Part shown: piece by piece, positions 23,952-32,205 of the stretch
How positions within the stretch are numbered: the first letter of the stretch is position 1
How the letters are laid out: every line of letters starts with the position of its first letter
Origin: Promethearchaeota archaeon
GTDB lineage: Archaea; Asgardarchaeota; Lokiarchaeia; Sigyniarchaeales; SOKP01
NCBI GenBank assembly: GCA_019894975.1
Contig: JAGXNO010000041.1
Span: forward strand, 1-32,221
Direction of reading: 5' to 3'
DNA: 32,221 bases
The notes under the pieces: generated by a model
Databases searched by the model: none
What the model saw: the letters and a program-made list of their open reading frames with translations, nothing else
Told to the model about the DNA's origin: nothing
Made by a program: the position numbers and the translations under genes

Positions 23952-24881
23952 TTAGTTTAATCTCTTCTTGCTTCTAATTGACTTCAAGCTATTATCAACT
24001 AATAATAAACCGTTTTTGACACTACAAATGTAAACGTGATCCCCCCTATCAAAAACCATTTCTTCTCTTAGAGGTTTAACGTGTAATCGTTCAAATTTCA
24101 TTGGTGTATTAGAAGGTACCTTAATCACTCCCCCCCTATCGTCAACCTTTAAAAGTACTTCCCCTTTAATCCCGATTAAATTCATTGTAGAAGAAATCCT
24201 GTAATATCGCGATTTTGCCAATATTTTCCATAAGAAATTGATAAATTTTACTGAAAGATATGAAATCATAGGAGAGGCAAAAAATATTATATATTTATGA
24301 TCTACCCCTAATAGATAATATAGAGTCAGCCCTGAAATCCCATAAACTAAAAATGCAGTTGAAAATAAAAACATAATAGGAGCAGGAGTAGTAGTGGATA
24401 TAAAATCCGAGTCAAACTCACCCTCCGTATCGATCTCTAATTCAGAATCCACATCAACTCCTGCATCCACATCTACATCTCCTTCAACATCAACAGCGTC
24501 TACATCGATTTCTGCCTCTATATCATAATCAACGTCAACATCACTATCAATATCAATTTCAGCATCAACATCGGCGTCAATATCTATTTCACTATCGATG
24601 TCTATATCACTGTCAATATCTATATCTACTTCAGCATCCAATTCGCCCGTTCCCATTATATTTGATTCCATTTGAGCTAGAAAAGTTGAAATTATTGATA
24701 AAACTAAACCCCCTATAAAAAAGCCTAAACATAGGCTTATAAAAATATCATAAAAATTAGTAAAGAAAAAACCAATTGATGTCATTAATAACCCAATAAC
24801 AACGATTAAAGATACAGCAATACTGTCTTTTTTCTTCCAATGAACGTATGTTAATACTCTATAGGGTCTTTTTTGCGTCAT
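23952..24881 (-). CDS. NfeD-like membrane protein with Asp-Ile/Val repeat domain
   Basis: A 309-residue protein. Two membrane helices (about residues 21-40 and 45-68) are followed by an 80-residue stretch (81-160) built almost wholly of alternating Asp/Glu and Ile/Val, with many D-I-D and D-V-D units. Two more helices (about 167-190 and 195-220) lead to a C-terminal OB-like domain (about 233-300) with IGIKGEVLLKVDDRGGVIKV, as in NfeD/YuaF proteins that bind flotillins. The acidic region sits on one side of the membrane, in the place of the usual short NfeD loop. It may bind Ca2+ or form a beta-strand surface (inference). The DNA shows a low-complexity GAT/ATC-type repeat (24420-24640), prone to expansion. 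Confidence 0.75.
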   Translation of the reverse strand: MTQKRPYRVLTYVHWKKKDSIAVSLIVVIGLLMTSIGFFFTNFYDIFISLCLGFFIGGLVLSIISTFLAQMESNIMGTGELDAEVDIDIDSDIDIDSEIDIDADVDAEIDIDSDVDVDYDIEAEIDVDAVDVEGDVDVDAGVDVDSELEIDTEGEFDSDFISTTTPAPIMFLFSTAFLVYGISGLTLYYLLGVDHKYIIFFASPMISYLSVKFINFLWKILAKSRYYRISSTMNLIGIKGEVLLKVDDRGGVIKVPSNTPMKFERLHVKPLREEMVFDRGDHVYICSVKNGLLLVDNSLKSIRSKKRLN

Positions 24882-24921
24882 TTAGGTATTATTATATCAT
24901 TTCTACTTATAAAATTAATAA

Positions 24922-25374
24922 CTAAAATTTTGTACCACACATATGACAAAATACAGCATTCAAATCCTTTTTAGCACCACAATATTGACAGTAATTGACT
25001 ACCACTTCTACATTGACTTCTTTATCATGAACGTCCTTAGTGGGACTTTTAAATGCTGATGCTTTATAAGGGTTTATAGGAACGATCGGTTTTTCAAAAG
25101 GAATTTGTTTTCTATACATATTTCCATTTCTAGAATTATTATGAGGTTTACTCATTGTTACTGCACCAGCAGCTAAGATAATTGCAAAAAATATCATAAA
25201 ACCTCCAATCCAAAAAACTATACTAAAATTGAATCCAAAAAACCACGAACGGTTGAAAAACAAGAAAAACATAATTCCAAAGACTAAAAAAATGAGTAAA
25301 CCAGCTATCGCTGCTCCAGAACCAGTTCTACGACAGTTCTTTCTACTTGCTACAATGGGGATTACATATGCCAT
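24922..25374 (-). CDS. Membrane protein with C-terminal zinc ribbon
   Basis: A 150-residue protein with two adjacent membrane helices (about residues 20-42 and 48-72) and a C-terminal zinc ribbon, CQYCG (residues about 132-136) and CHMCG (about 143-147). The ribbon is probably on the cytoplasmic side. No catalytic motif is visible. It is the first gene of a minus-strand series with the NfeD-like and flotillin-like genes (40 bases before the NfeD-like start), which suggests a shared role at the membrane. No Shine-Dalgarno sequence precedes the ATG. Confidence 0.75.
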   Translation of the reverse strand: MAYVIPIVASRKNCRRTGSGAAIAGLLIFLVFGIMFFLFFNRSWFFGFNFSIVFWIGGFMIFFAIILAAGAVTMSKPHNNSRNGNMYRKQIPFEKPIVPINPYKASAFKSPTKDVHDKEVNVEVVVNYCQYCGAKKDLNAVFCHMCGTKF

Positions 25375-25576
25375 TTTTTCTTATCTCTTCTTTTTTTGTA
25401 ATTAAAAGTATTTTTTATATAGAACGACCGATACTCCCATTTGTTCTGAGAGTTATATATTTGTCTAAATTCTGCCAATTTTTTTTATCAACACATTGCC
25501 TATGATGCTTTCTTTTCTGAAATTTATTACAAATTGGTTTTATTTTTTTCATTTGTAATTAAAACCTTTTTTATTA
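25375..25576. other. Intergenic region upstream of the zinc-ribbon/NfeD/flotillin series
   Basis: AT-rich, no credible ORF. Presumably includes the minus-strand promoter of the zinc-ribbon gene. Confidence 0.5.
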
Positions 25577-25747
25577 TTATGGATGTTGATCTAAATTTTT
25601 ATTCAGTATTTTGAATTCCCCAAATGATACGATATTGGGGTTAAACGATATAGCAGGGGAGTCAAATGTATATTTATCCGCAACCTTCCAAACTGCATTT
25701 TTATGACATTCGGCTCTATGGAACTTTTTTTTCTTCTTTTTCTTCAT
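25577..25747 (-). CDS. Possible small lysine-rich protein
   Basis: A 56-codon ORF below the usual length limit. It starts with a lysine run (MKKKKKKKFHRAECHKNAVW) and continues with a mixed, protein-like composition (KVADKYTFDSPAISFNP, then SFGEF). No Shine-Dalgarno sequence; TATA-like AT-rich sequence lies just upstream on the minus strand. I recognise no family. Its composition is less AT-biased than the flanks, which is the main reason to list it. Confidence 0.35.
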   Translation of the reverse strand: MKKKKKKKFHRAECHKNAVWKVADKYTFDSPAISFNPNIVSFGEFKILNKNLDQHP

Positions 25748-26068
25748 TTTCTTATATTTTAATATATTTTTTTATATTTTTTTTACCTACAATATATATT
25801 CATATACTTATATATTTAAATGTTATGATCAGTTTCTAATTTCAGACAAAAAAACAGAAAACAGCGATATTCCAACTATAGAGATATATATAAGTATATA
25901 TAGAATTAAAGAAAGATTAAAAATAGGAAGACTATTAAATATATATCCTTATATATTAACAGAAACATTTTTTAATGCCAATTATTCATTTAATAAATAG
26001 GATTAAAGTTAATAAATATAAAGATATATAATCAAATTGAGACATAGGTAAAAATAAATATACTGGGG
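25748..26068. other. AT-rich control region upstream of the ribbon-helix-helix gene
   Basis: About 320 bases without ORF, unusually rich in TATATA-type sequence. It contains three copies of a 14-base element listed separately. Confidence 0.6.
25802..25956. repeat. Three ATAT(A/C)CTTATATAT elements, possible operator set
   Basis: ATATACTTATATAT at 25802-25815, its exact reverse complement at 25886-25899, and a one-mismatch copy (ATATCCTTATATAT) at 25943-25956. They precede a ribbon-helix-helix gene, a class of regulator that often binds repeated short sites in its own promoter. The high AT content weakens the statistics. Confidence 0.4.
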
Positions 26069-26815
26069 ATGATTCTAATCGCAAATGAAAACGACAAACC
26101 TGACGATAAAAACGAGGTTAAAAACTCCGAGCATAAAGATAAACCTATTTATGTTAAAGTGAGTGATGAAACAAGAGGTTTAATTGATAAATACAAAGTA
26201 CAAGGTACTACTATCTCTGATCTTATTAGAAATGCTATTAAGTGCTACGATGATTTCAACTCAATCTCACCTGAAATTCATGCTACTATTGAAAAATACA
26301 GAGAGAACAGTGAATCTGATATCTCTTTCATCGAACGTGCAATTAGATATTTTGGGGACCAAAAAAATATAGATAGAGATTTATGGATTCGTGCCAGAGA
26401 TGAAATGAAAATGATGTTGATTGGAAAAACTACCTTTAATCAATTGATTGCTGCTGCTGAAGCCCCGCAAGACAGTTTGGAAAAACCATGGCATAAAAAT
26501 GTAGCTATCGATATAATTCTTTGGTATAATGAAGCAAAACCACTTAAAAGTCTTTCAATAGAAGAAATTATTAGTACAATACAAAAAATGTGGGTGGTTG
26601 CGAACTATTTCCATACAATTGATGTTGTTAAAGCAGGTGAAGATGAATTTCATGTACTCTTCAGGCATAGACAAAATAAACGTTATAGCTCTTATTGGTT
26701 AGGTTATTTCACAGAATTATTTGCCTCAGATGAAATCTCCTTTAAATGTACTGTTGAAGGCCATAGTTTTGATGAGTCTTTATCACTGATAATTAAAATA
26801 GGTTATAAAAAATAA
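26069..26815 (+). CDS. Ribbon-helix-helix (CopG/Arc-like) regulator with C-terminal domain
   Basis: A 248-residue protein. After a charged start, residues about 27-62 fit a ribbon-helix-helix module: KPIYVKVSDETRGLIDKY as strand and first helix, then TTISDLIRNAIKCYDDF as second helix. A similar helical pair follows (PEIHATIEKYRENSESDISFIERAIRYF, about 72-98), perhaps a degenerate second copy. Residues about 105-245 form an alpha/beta domain with no family I know. RHH proteins bind DNA as dimers, often at direct or inverted repeats near their own promoter; the AT elements upstream are candidates. Start ATG 26069 follows GGGG. Confidence 0.6.
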   Translation: MILIANENDKPDDKNEVKNSEHKDKPIYVKVSDETRGLIDKYKVQGTTISDLIRNAIKCYDDFNSISPEIHATIEKYRENSESDISFIERAIRYFGDQKNIDRDLWIRARDEMKMMLIGKTTFNQLIAAAEAPQDSLEKPWHKNVAIDIILWYNEAKPLKSLSIEEIISTIQKMWVVANYFHTIDVVKAGEDEFHVLFRHRQNKRYSSYWLGYFTELFASDEISFKCTVEGHSFDESLSLIIKIGYKK

Positions 26816-26842
26816 AAAATAAAATTTTAAAATCTCTTATTT

Positions 26843-27412
26843 TTAAATTTGAGTGAATAAAGTTTCCAATTCCTCTCTTTCTCCATCATATTCATAAGCA
26901 TTAAACCAATCCCATATTTTTAGTGCAAAATCTATGAAAGCGTGTCCTTGAGCAGTAATTATATTTCCATCTTGAACAATTCGAGATTCTACATACGTTT
27001 TTCGAGGAAAGGGATCTGGGTCATTATTTTCCTCATAGATTTGAGGTGTTTGGGATGTTGTATAATTTTTATCTTTTAAAATACCCGCTTTTGCTAAAAA
27101 TTCGGGTCCCGCACAGATTGCAGCGATCAGTTTTTTTTCTTTATTAAGCTGTTTAATCAGTTTTTGAAGTTCTGGTTTCATTTCTCTTTCTGAACCCCCT
27201 GGAATTAAAAGACCATCAATATCATCTGTTTGAGTAATTTCAGAAACAGTCTTATCAGGGAAGATTGTTAATCCCCCTGAAGTTTTTAAGGGTAATGTAT
27301 CGTATGCAATATACACAACTTCCAGTTCTTCAGAACTATTCAAGCCTGAACACGCAAGAACCGTTTCAAAATCGGCAATACCATCATATAAATAACATAA
27401 TATTGTTTTCAC
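26843..27412 (-). CDS. DJ-1/PfpI family protein
   Basis: A 189-residue protein of the glutamine-amidotransferase-like DJ-1/PfpI superfamily. The nucleophile elbow AAICAGPEFLAKAGIL (about residues 97-112) holds the conserved cysteine; YDGIADFE near the N-terminus supplies the Glu that tunes it, and DGLLIPGG is the typical loop. ITAQGHAFIDFALKI near the C-terminus is also family-like. Members act as chaperones, deglycases or proteases; the precise role is open. The start is a GTG at 27412. It lies 33 bases downstream of the ATC-hydrolase-like gene and may be co-transcribed with it. Confidence 0.88.
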   Translation of the reverse strand: MKTILCYLYDGIADFETVLACSGLNSSEELEVVYIAYDTLPLKTSGGLTIFPDKTVSEITQTDDIDGLLIPGGSEREMKPELQKLIKQLNKEKKLIAAICAGPEFLAKAGILKDKNYTTSQTPQIYEENNDPDPFPRKTYVESRIVQDGNIITAQGHAFIDFALKIWDWFNAYEYDGEREELETLFTQI

Positions 27413-27445
27413 ATCAAATCACAATCTTACTTTTAATATACTTTC

Positions 27446-28270
27446 CTAACTAAAATTATTCCAAAATTTTTCTGAAGGGTGGATAATTTCCTTCACTTTT
27501 CGCTCATCATGATAGCAAAAATCACAATAATCGTCTCCCTGCATTATAGTTTTAGTTCTCGTGAGATTAAAATCTGGATTCAAATTCTTTACCTGAAATA
27601 GGTCTTGATAACACATCATAGAATAACAAATTTCTTTATCACAATCCTGCAATACTTCAGCCCATCTGCATTTTCTAACTTTATACACAATTTTCTCATC
27701 ATTACATAACTTCAAAATACCATCATGAGTTTGCCACATCATTGTAGTATTTTTCAACGTGTTTACATAATCTTTTAAAGACTCAATAAAATTAGCGGAA
27801 TTACTTCTTGATTCAATAGTAGCTCTTATATAATTCTGTATTAAATTGATTACTTCTTCTCGGGACATAGCTGCTAGCATCGAGTTTGCTTGTAAATAAT
27901 CGAATAAGATGTAACCTTTAACAAGATCTAAGACATCAACAATTATTTCTTCTTTTAAAGGTTTTTTTTTGTATTTGGGATAATTCAACAAATCCAATAA
28001 TGTGTTGATAATCATATTATAAAATACTGGATTATTCTGTAGGATATTAAATTCTGCTTCAACCTGAATTCCGAAATCCTCTACATCTTTAGACTGGGAA
28101 ATTGCTTCTTCAATTATTGCATTGACTAGATCTCCCTTTTCTTTCTTAATATAATTCAAGAAATCCTCAAATCCTTCTAAACTATTAACAATGAAATCCA
28201 TTATATTAACTTTAATTGTAGCCTTTTCATCACACTGGAATTCTAATGTTTCTATATTATTATCATCCAT
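27446..28270 (-). CDS. ATC-hydrolase-like (L-2-amino-thiazoline-4-carboxylic acid hydrolase) protein
   Basis: A 274-residue protein. The C-terminal half carries the cysteine-rich pattern of that hydrolase family: KCRWAEVLQDCDKEICYSMMCYQDLF (split here for length: KCRWAEVLQDCDKEI, then CYSMMCYQDLF; about residues 203-228), then NPDFNLTRTKTIMQGDDYCDFCYH (NPDFNLTRTKTIM, then QGDDYCDFCYH; about 232-255). The N-terminal half is helical and unlike anything I know. Relatives open the thiazoline ring of cysteine precursors or act on unknown substrates; many archaeal homologues are described as sensor-like. Transcribed with the DJ-1/PfpI gene, and downstream of the winged-helix/TPR gene's opposite end by 70 bases. 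Confidence 0.7.
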   Translation of the reverse strand: MDDNNIETLEFQCDEKATIKVNIMDFIVNSLEGFEDFLNYIKKEKGDLVNAIIEEAISQSKDVEDFGIQVEAEFNILQNNPVFYNMIINTLLDLLNYPKYKKKPLKEEIIVDVLDLVKGYILFDYLQANSMLAAMSREEVINLIQNYIRATIESRSNSANFIESLKDYVNTLKNTTMMWQTHDGILKLCNDEKIVYKVRKCRWAEVLQDCDKEICYSMMCYQDLFQVKNLNPDFNLTRTKTIMQGDDYCDFCYHDERKVKEIIHPSEKFWNNFS

Positions 28271-28339
28271 CGTATTTACAACTCCGAGTAAAGTTTCTAT
28301 TATAAGAATAAGTAATTATAAAAAAAAGATTAAGGAATT

Positions 28340-30892
28340 TTAGGATTCTTGACCCAATTCTTTGAGCTTATTCATGTGGAACTCAATCTCTTCAATCCAT
28401 TCTTTTTTATTTTTAATATGACAGAAGCAGTATCTTACTATTTTTCTAGCTTTTTGGAAGCTTTCTTTTGCTTCTGGATAATTTCCAAGCTTTTCATAGC
28501 ATTTCCCTAAACCTACATAAGATGCAGGAACGAACCAACCATTTGGTTCAGTTTTGATTGCTTTTTTATATTTTTTAATTGCTTTTTCATACTCTCCAGT
28601 AATCACCAGAATTTCTCCATATGAATCAAAAAAATTACCCTCTTGTGGAAAATTTTCAGTGAGCGCTTTAATAGTTTCAATAGCGGCAATCTCATTCTCC
28701 TCATCTTCAACTCCCATCTCTTTCTTTTGTTTATAGATATAGGCATGCCAGTATGCTTTATTATTAAAAAATTCAACATAATCCGGATAAGTTTTTGTCA
28801 ATTCGGTAATGATTTCTAATCCAGATTCATAGTCACCCTGCATTTTATAAAGATAAGCTTTTTGCATTAAAAGGTTTTTTCGATTATCAGGATGTCGCTC
28901 CATCGCCTCCTCCAATACTTCAAAAGCTTCCTCATATCTTTTTAACTCTGCAAGGATTTTTAATTTATAATAATATAAGTCAACTACCTCATCAGTCATC
29001 TCCATTGCTATTTCAATTTCTTCAAGCGCTTCTTCATACTTTTGCATTTGCTCCAATATTGTTGATTTAAATTGATAATATCGGGCCATATTAGATATGC
29101 TAGAATCGGTTCTAATTGCCTCATCTATTAAATCTAAAACGTAATCATCATTTACTTCCCCAACTTCAAAATCGTAGATTTTACTATATCCATATACTAA
29201 TGCTTTTGCAGCGAGTGAAATCGGATGATCCGGATAAAATTCAAACATATCTTCTACAATTTCTAAAGCCTCACTAGCTTTACCCAAGGCTGTGTATGAA
29301 GACACTAATATAAACGATGAGGATAAGTAAATTCCTTCATCCTCTTTATATTTCTCATACTCTATTACATCATCAATTAATTTTATTGCTTCAGTATAAC
29401 GGTTTATCTGGCAAAGAACCCTTGCTTTAAATAGCATAAATTCTTTACTCCTTAGACCACCATTAATCTTAGAATTAACATAATTTAAGGCTTTTTTATA
29501 TTGCATCTTATCTTCCAGCCTTTTCTTTCCTTCCTTAATTGCTGAAGCAGTACTAGGAATCGTATAATACTCTTCGAGTATGTCAAAAATTTGGGGAGAA
29601 ATGTAATAATTTTCTTGTGTTTCATCAAAGTCTTTAAGTACTTCGGTTGTAGCACTGTAATATTGAAATTCCTGCCAAATAGTCCCCTCTAATTTATCAG
29701 TAATATCTTCTAATCTCTTCTGAGTTTCCATTTTATAAGCAAGGTATTTTATATAATCAGGTAGAAATTCTCTCAATGGACCTTTTAAACTGACATCAAA
29801 TAAGATGTCGCAGATCTCATTCAATATGGCTTCAACTGTAGACTCTAAGGTTAAGGGAAGAGTCTCCATATCGTTTTTTTCATACAACTTATTTAAATAT
29901 GTAAACTTTGTGATATAATCTTCAGTAATGGCGCTTAAGACCTTCTCAAGCTTTTCATTTGCCTGAAAAAAATAAGTTTTATCTTCACCTGGATCCAATT
30001 TAAAGAATTTTGTAGTATAAACACCTTTTTCAGTAATTTTGCGGATATTGAACTCTAGATCCAATTTGTCAACCTTATATTTTTCTGAAAATTCGTCTGT
30101 TGATATATAAGAAGGATATTGATTTGGATGATTCATAGAAAGATAAAGCAGGATCTTATTGAATTGATCTTCTGTATCAATTGAGCCCTTTAATTTCTCA
30201 AAAGGTAAAGTTAAGACATTGTTTAAAAACCGAAATTTGACGTCAGAATTGACAATGTCATACTTCTCGAAAAATCCTATTGTTTTCATCGTAATCTCTT
30301 CGATCCGCTTACTTTCTTCATTAAGGATTGATTGTCTGTCTAAATCATATGTTCTCAACATTCGTGCATATTCTGCTTTACCAATCCGGGTAATCCGATA
30401 CTCCTTTTCATCATTCTTCTGTATCACTTCTCTATGCAATAATGATTTAATACTTTTCGACAATGAGGATTGATTTATTGAAAGTGGCTCCTCCAGGAAA
30501 TCTGACCACTTCAAAAAATTGTTGTTATATGCCATCCATAAAATCCAATGCTCATATTCCCTTCTGTCCGTTAACGCCTTAGGAGGATAATTTAACCTTC
30601 GTTTCTTATCCTTTGTTTGTGATAGTTCATTATATCTGATTTCACCACTCGCCGTTATTTTGTATACCCCCCTCTTCACTTTCTCAATATAACCTTCATC
30701 TTGGAGTTCTTTTAGATAATTTGATAAGGTAGATTGAGGGATATTAAGAGGGTCTTCTTTAAAATGAGCCCATTCGACACTTTCGTTGTTTTTTAACATC
30801 CAAAGGATAACATGCTCGACATTTTTGCGAAGACCAAATGTTTGCTTTGTAATCTCCTCAGGTGGTAAATTCAGTTCTGATACTCTACTCAT
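28340..30892 (-). CDS. Double winged-helix protein with TPR array
   Basis: An 850-residue protein. Two similar winged-helix modules stand at the N-terminus: residues about 17-72 (VEHVILWMLKNNESVEWAHF, then PQSTLSNYLKELQDEGYIEK) and about 110-172 (YEHWILWMAYNNNFLKWSDF, then NQSSLSKSIKSLLHREVIQK), evidently an internal duplication. A helical middle (about 195-450) leads to an array of tetratricopeptide-like repeats (about 460-840; examples YTEAIKLIDDVIEY, YEEALEEIEIAMEM, YEEAFEVLEEAMERHPDN, YEKAIKKYKKAIKTEPNGW, YPEAKESFQKARKI). A regulator whose TPRs bind a partner or peptide is likely. The upstream divergent region holds CAATTGAA repeats that it may bind. Confidence 0.82.
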   Translation of the reverse strand: MSRVSELNLPPEEITKQTFGLRKNVEHVILWMLKNNESVEWAHFKEDPLNIPQSTLSNYLKELQDEGYIEKVKRGVYKITASGEIRYNELSQTKDKKRRLNYPPKALTDRREYEHWILWMAYNNNFLKWSDFLEEPLSINQSSLSKSIKSLLHREVIQKNDEKEYRITRIGKAEYARMLRTYDLDRQSILNEESKRIEEITMKTIGFFEKYDIVNSDVKFRFLNNVLTLPFEKLKGSIDTEDQFNKILLYLSMNHPNQYPSYISTDEFSEKYKVDKLDLEFNIRKITEKGVYTTKFFKLDPGEDKTYFFQANEKLEKVLSAITEDYITKFTYLNKLYEKNDMETLPLTLESTVEAILNEICDILFDVSLKGPLREFLPDYIKYLAYKMETQKRLEDITDKLEGTIWQEFQYYSATTEVLKDFDETQENYYISPQIFDILEEYYTIPSTASAIKEGKKRLEDKMQYKKALNYVNSKINGGLRSKEFMLFKARVLCQINRYTEAIKLIDDVIEYEKYKEDEGIYLSSSFILVSSYTALGKASEALEIVEDMFEFYPDHPISLAAKALVYGYSKIYDFEVGEVNDDYVLDLIDEAIRTDSSISNMARYYQFKSTILEQMQKYEEALEEIEIAMEMTDEVVDLYYYKLKILAELKRYEEAFEVLEEAMERHPDNRKNLLMQKAYLYKMQGDYESGLEIITELTKTYPDYVEFFNNKAYWHAYIYKQKKEMGVEDEENEIAAIETIKALTENFPQEGNFFDSYGEILVITGEYEKAIKKYKKAIKTEPNGWFVPASYVGLGKCYEKLGNYPEAKESFQKARKIVRYCFCHIKNKKEWIEEIEFHMNKLKELGQES

Positions 30893-30983
30893 AAATTTTC
30901 ACTTAAAACTTGCTTTAAAGTTCTTTATTTTTGTGAATTGTCCTACAATATATGTATAATCCAACTCTTATTTAAGGTTTCTC

Positions 30984-31031
30984 GTTCAATTTGGTGTTTG
31001 AACTCCAATTGAAGTACAAACTACAATTGAA
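30984..31031. promoter_or_regulatory. CAATTGAA repeats in a divergent promoter
   Basis: CAATTGAA occurs at 31006-31013 and again at 31024-31031 (18-base step), and GTTCAATT in the opposite sense at 30984-30991. They lie between the winged-helix/TPR gene (minus) and the small gene at 31110 (plus), as expected of an operator. Confidence 0.4.
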
Positions 31032-31109
31032 CTTTATGTAATTAAACTATATATTGAAGTAATTCTTAGTAATTATTAGAACAAAAAGAAAAAAAAGTGA
31101 GTAAAAAAA

Positions 31110-31361
31110 ATGGAACAACTACAAGAAATGGATTTAAACGATCTTAGTGTGCCTGAGTGCGAGAAGATCGAAGTCTGTATAGAATGTGAAGCGAAAGCAA
31201 AAGAGCCAGTGCGGGAAAAAGAGGTTCATAGAGTTCCAATTAAGAATCGGTTATCAAAGTTATTTAAGAAATCAAAGTATAACGCAAAGTATATGGAACA
31301 AGTAATTCCCATCCAACGATTAGAACGTGAGCGAATTCACAGGAATTACGGAATATATTAG
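31110..31361 (+). CDS. Small basic protein, unknown
   Basis: An 83-residue protein with an acidic, cysteine-containing N-terminal part (CEKIEVCIECEAK, about residues 19-31) and a strongly basic second half (IKNRLSKLFKKSKYNAKYM, then RLERERIHRN). The base composition is less AT-biased than the flanks, supporting coding. No family recognised. It follows a TATA-like ACTATATATTGAA near 31047 and a purine leader AAAAAAAAGTGAG. It is divergent from the winged-helix/TPR gene. Confidence 0.6.
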   Translation: MEQLQEMDLNDLSVPECEKIEVCIECEAKAKEPVREKEVHRVPIKNRLSKLFKKSKYNAKYMEQVIPIQRLERERIHRNYGIY

Positions 31362-31451
31362 AGGTTTAAATAAAACTTTTTTAATATAATTAGTAAGTAG
31401 AACAAAAAAACAATCAAAAAACAAACAAAAAACAAGAAAGAGGTTAAAAAA

Positions 31452-31523
31452 ATGTCAAGAAAACTGATGGATAGAAGAGAAATAATCATTATCAGGAACA
31501 TGTATTACCGCAATCGTTATTAA
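31452..31523 (+). CDS. Very small basic ORF
   Basis: Twenty-three codons (begins MSRKLMDRREIIIIRNMYY) after AAGAGAGG-type purine sequence AGAAAGAGG. The product would be very basic. Its leader resembles that of the gene at 31110 (both have TAGAACAAAAA, at about 31076 and 31398), the main argument for a real gene. Confidence 0.35.
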   Translation: MSRKLMDRREIIIIRNMYYRNRY

Positions 31524-31625
31524 ATATTTTTTCCTTTTTTAATTATCATGCTAACAAGAACTAAATCATCACATCATCATCAATCATTACATCACGAGCA
31601 ATTTTTTATCAACTCATAGAACCAG

Positions 31626-31705
31626 AAGTAAGTAAGACCATTTTCCATAATGGATTCACATCGGGGGTGAGGGAGTGATTTTAATCCTCCCGAACTTTCC
31701 TACTT
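31626..31705. ncRNA. Hairpin-rich stretch, candidate structured RNA
   Basis: Within the 244 bases between two small genes, CCATT/AATGG (31638-31653) makes one stem; GGGAG/CTCCC with inner GAT/ATC (31671-31691) makes an 8-bp stem with one bulge; AAGTA/TACTT (31626-31630, 31701-31705) can close both. TCGGG/CCCGA is an alternative pairing. It is richer in G+C than its surroundings. No known RNA family is recognised. Confidence 0.3.
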
Positions 31706-31767
31706 ATAGAAATTCCAATTAAACAAAAAAAAAGCACTAAAAATAAAAAATAAAGGGAGTGAAAGGA

Positions 31768-31941
31768 ATGGGGTATGACAAGTTTGTATTTACGGGGTAT
31801 GCGAAATGTCCATGTTGTCAGACAGGTATGATTATGATCGACAATAAAGTGGTGAGCTGTCCCGTGTGTGAACTGAAGCGGGAAGAAAAGGCCCAGAAGC
31901 TCGGAAAAGGAACGCCTGTTTCGCAGGCAATATTAATCTAA
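31768..31941 (+). CDS. Small zinc-ribbon protein
   Basis: A 57-residue protein with two CxxC pairs, CPCC (residues about 14-17) and CPVC (about 32-35), i.e. a single zinc ribbon, followed by a basic helix (ELKREEKAQKLGKG). The purine tract AAAGGGAGTGAAAGG directly precedes the ATG at 31768; a GTG at 31759 is in frame but lies inside that tract. G+C is clearly higher than in the neighbours. Such proteins are common among small archaeal nucleic-acid-binding proteins; no partner is evident. Confidence 0.7.
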   Translation: MGYDKFVFTGYAKCPCCQTGMIMIDNKVVSCPVCELKREEKAQKLGKGTPVSQAILI

Positions 31942-32205
31942 ATTTTTTTTTAAATTATACATTTTTACAATTTTCTTATATTGAGATTTGCCTTCTAAAT
32001 CTAACCAGTAATCTCCTCTTTTCTCATCATCACTAATACTAAAATGATGGCTTGGGAAGGAAAGAAGGGAATAATTTTTATGACTTATTTTAAAATCATA
32101 CTGTGTTTCTATATGTAAATCGTTATAAGTGGTAACTCCGTTATAGGTGGCATTACTGCTCTTTATGTGGGGAAAAATTAGAAACGGGTATAAAATTTTG
32201 CCCAA
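31933..32205 (-). CDS. Doubtful minus-strand ORF, possibly the tail of a larger or broken gene
   Basis: The frame is open from the right edge down to a stop at 31933; the only start within it is TTG 32205. The last 50 residues (SFPSHHFSISDDEKRGDYW, LDLEGKSQYKKIVKMYN) look protein-like, while the first 30 are antisense to a clear zinc-ribbon coding stretch. It overlaps the end of the small zinc-ribbon gene by 9 bases. It could be the remains of a truncated gene. Confidence 0.35.
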   Translation of the reverse strand: MGKILYPFLIFPHIKSSNATYNGVTTYNDLHIETQYDFKISHKNYSLLSFPSHHFSISDDEKRGDYWLDLEGKSQYKKIVKMYNLKKNLD

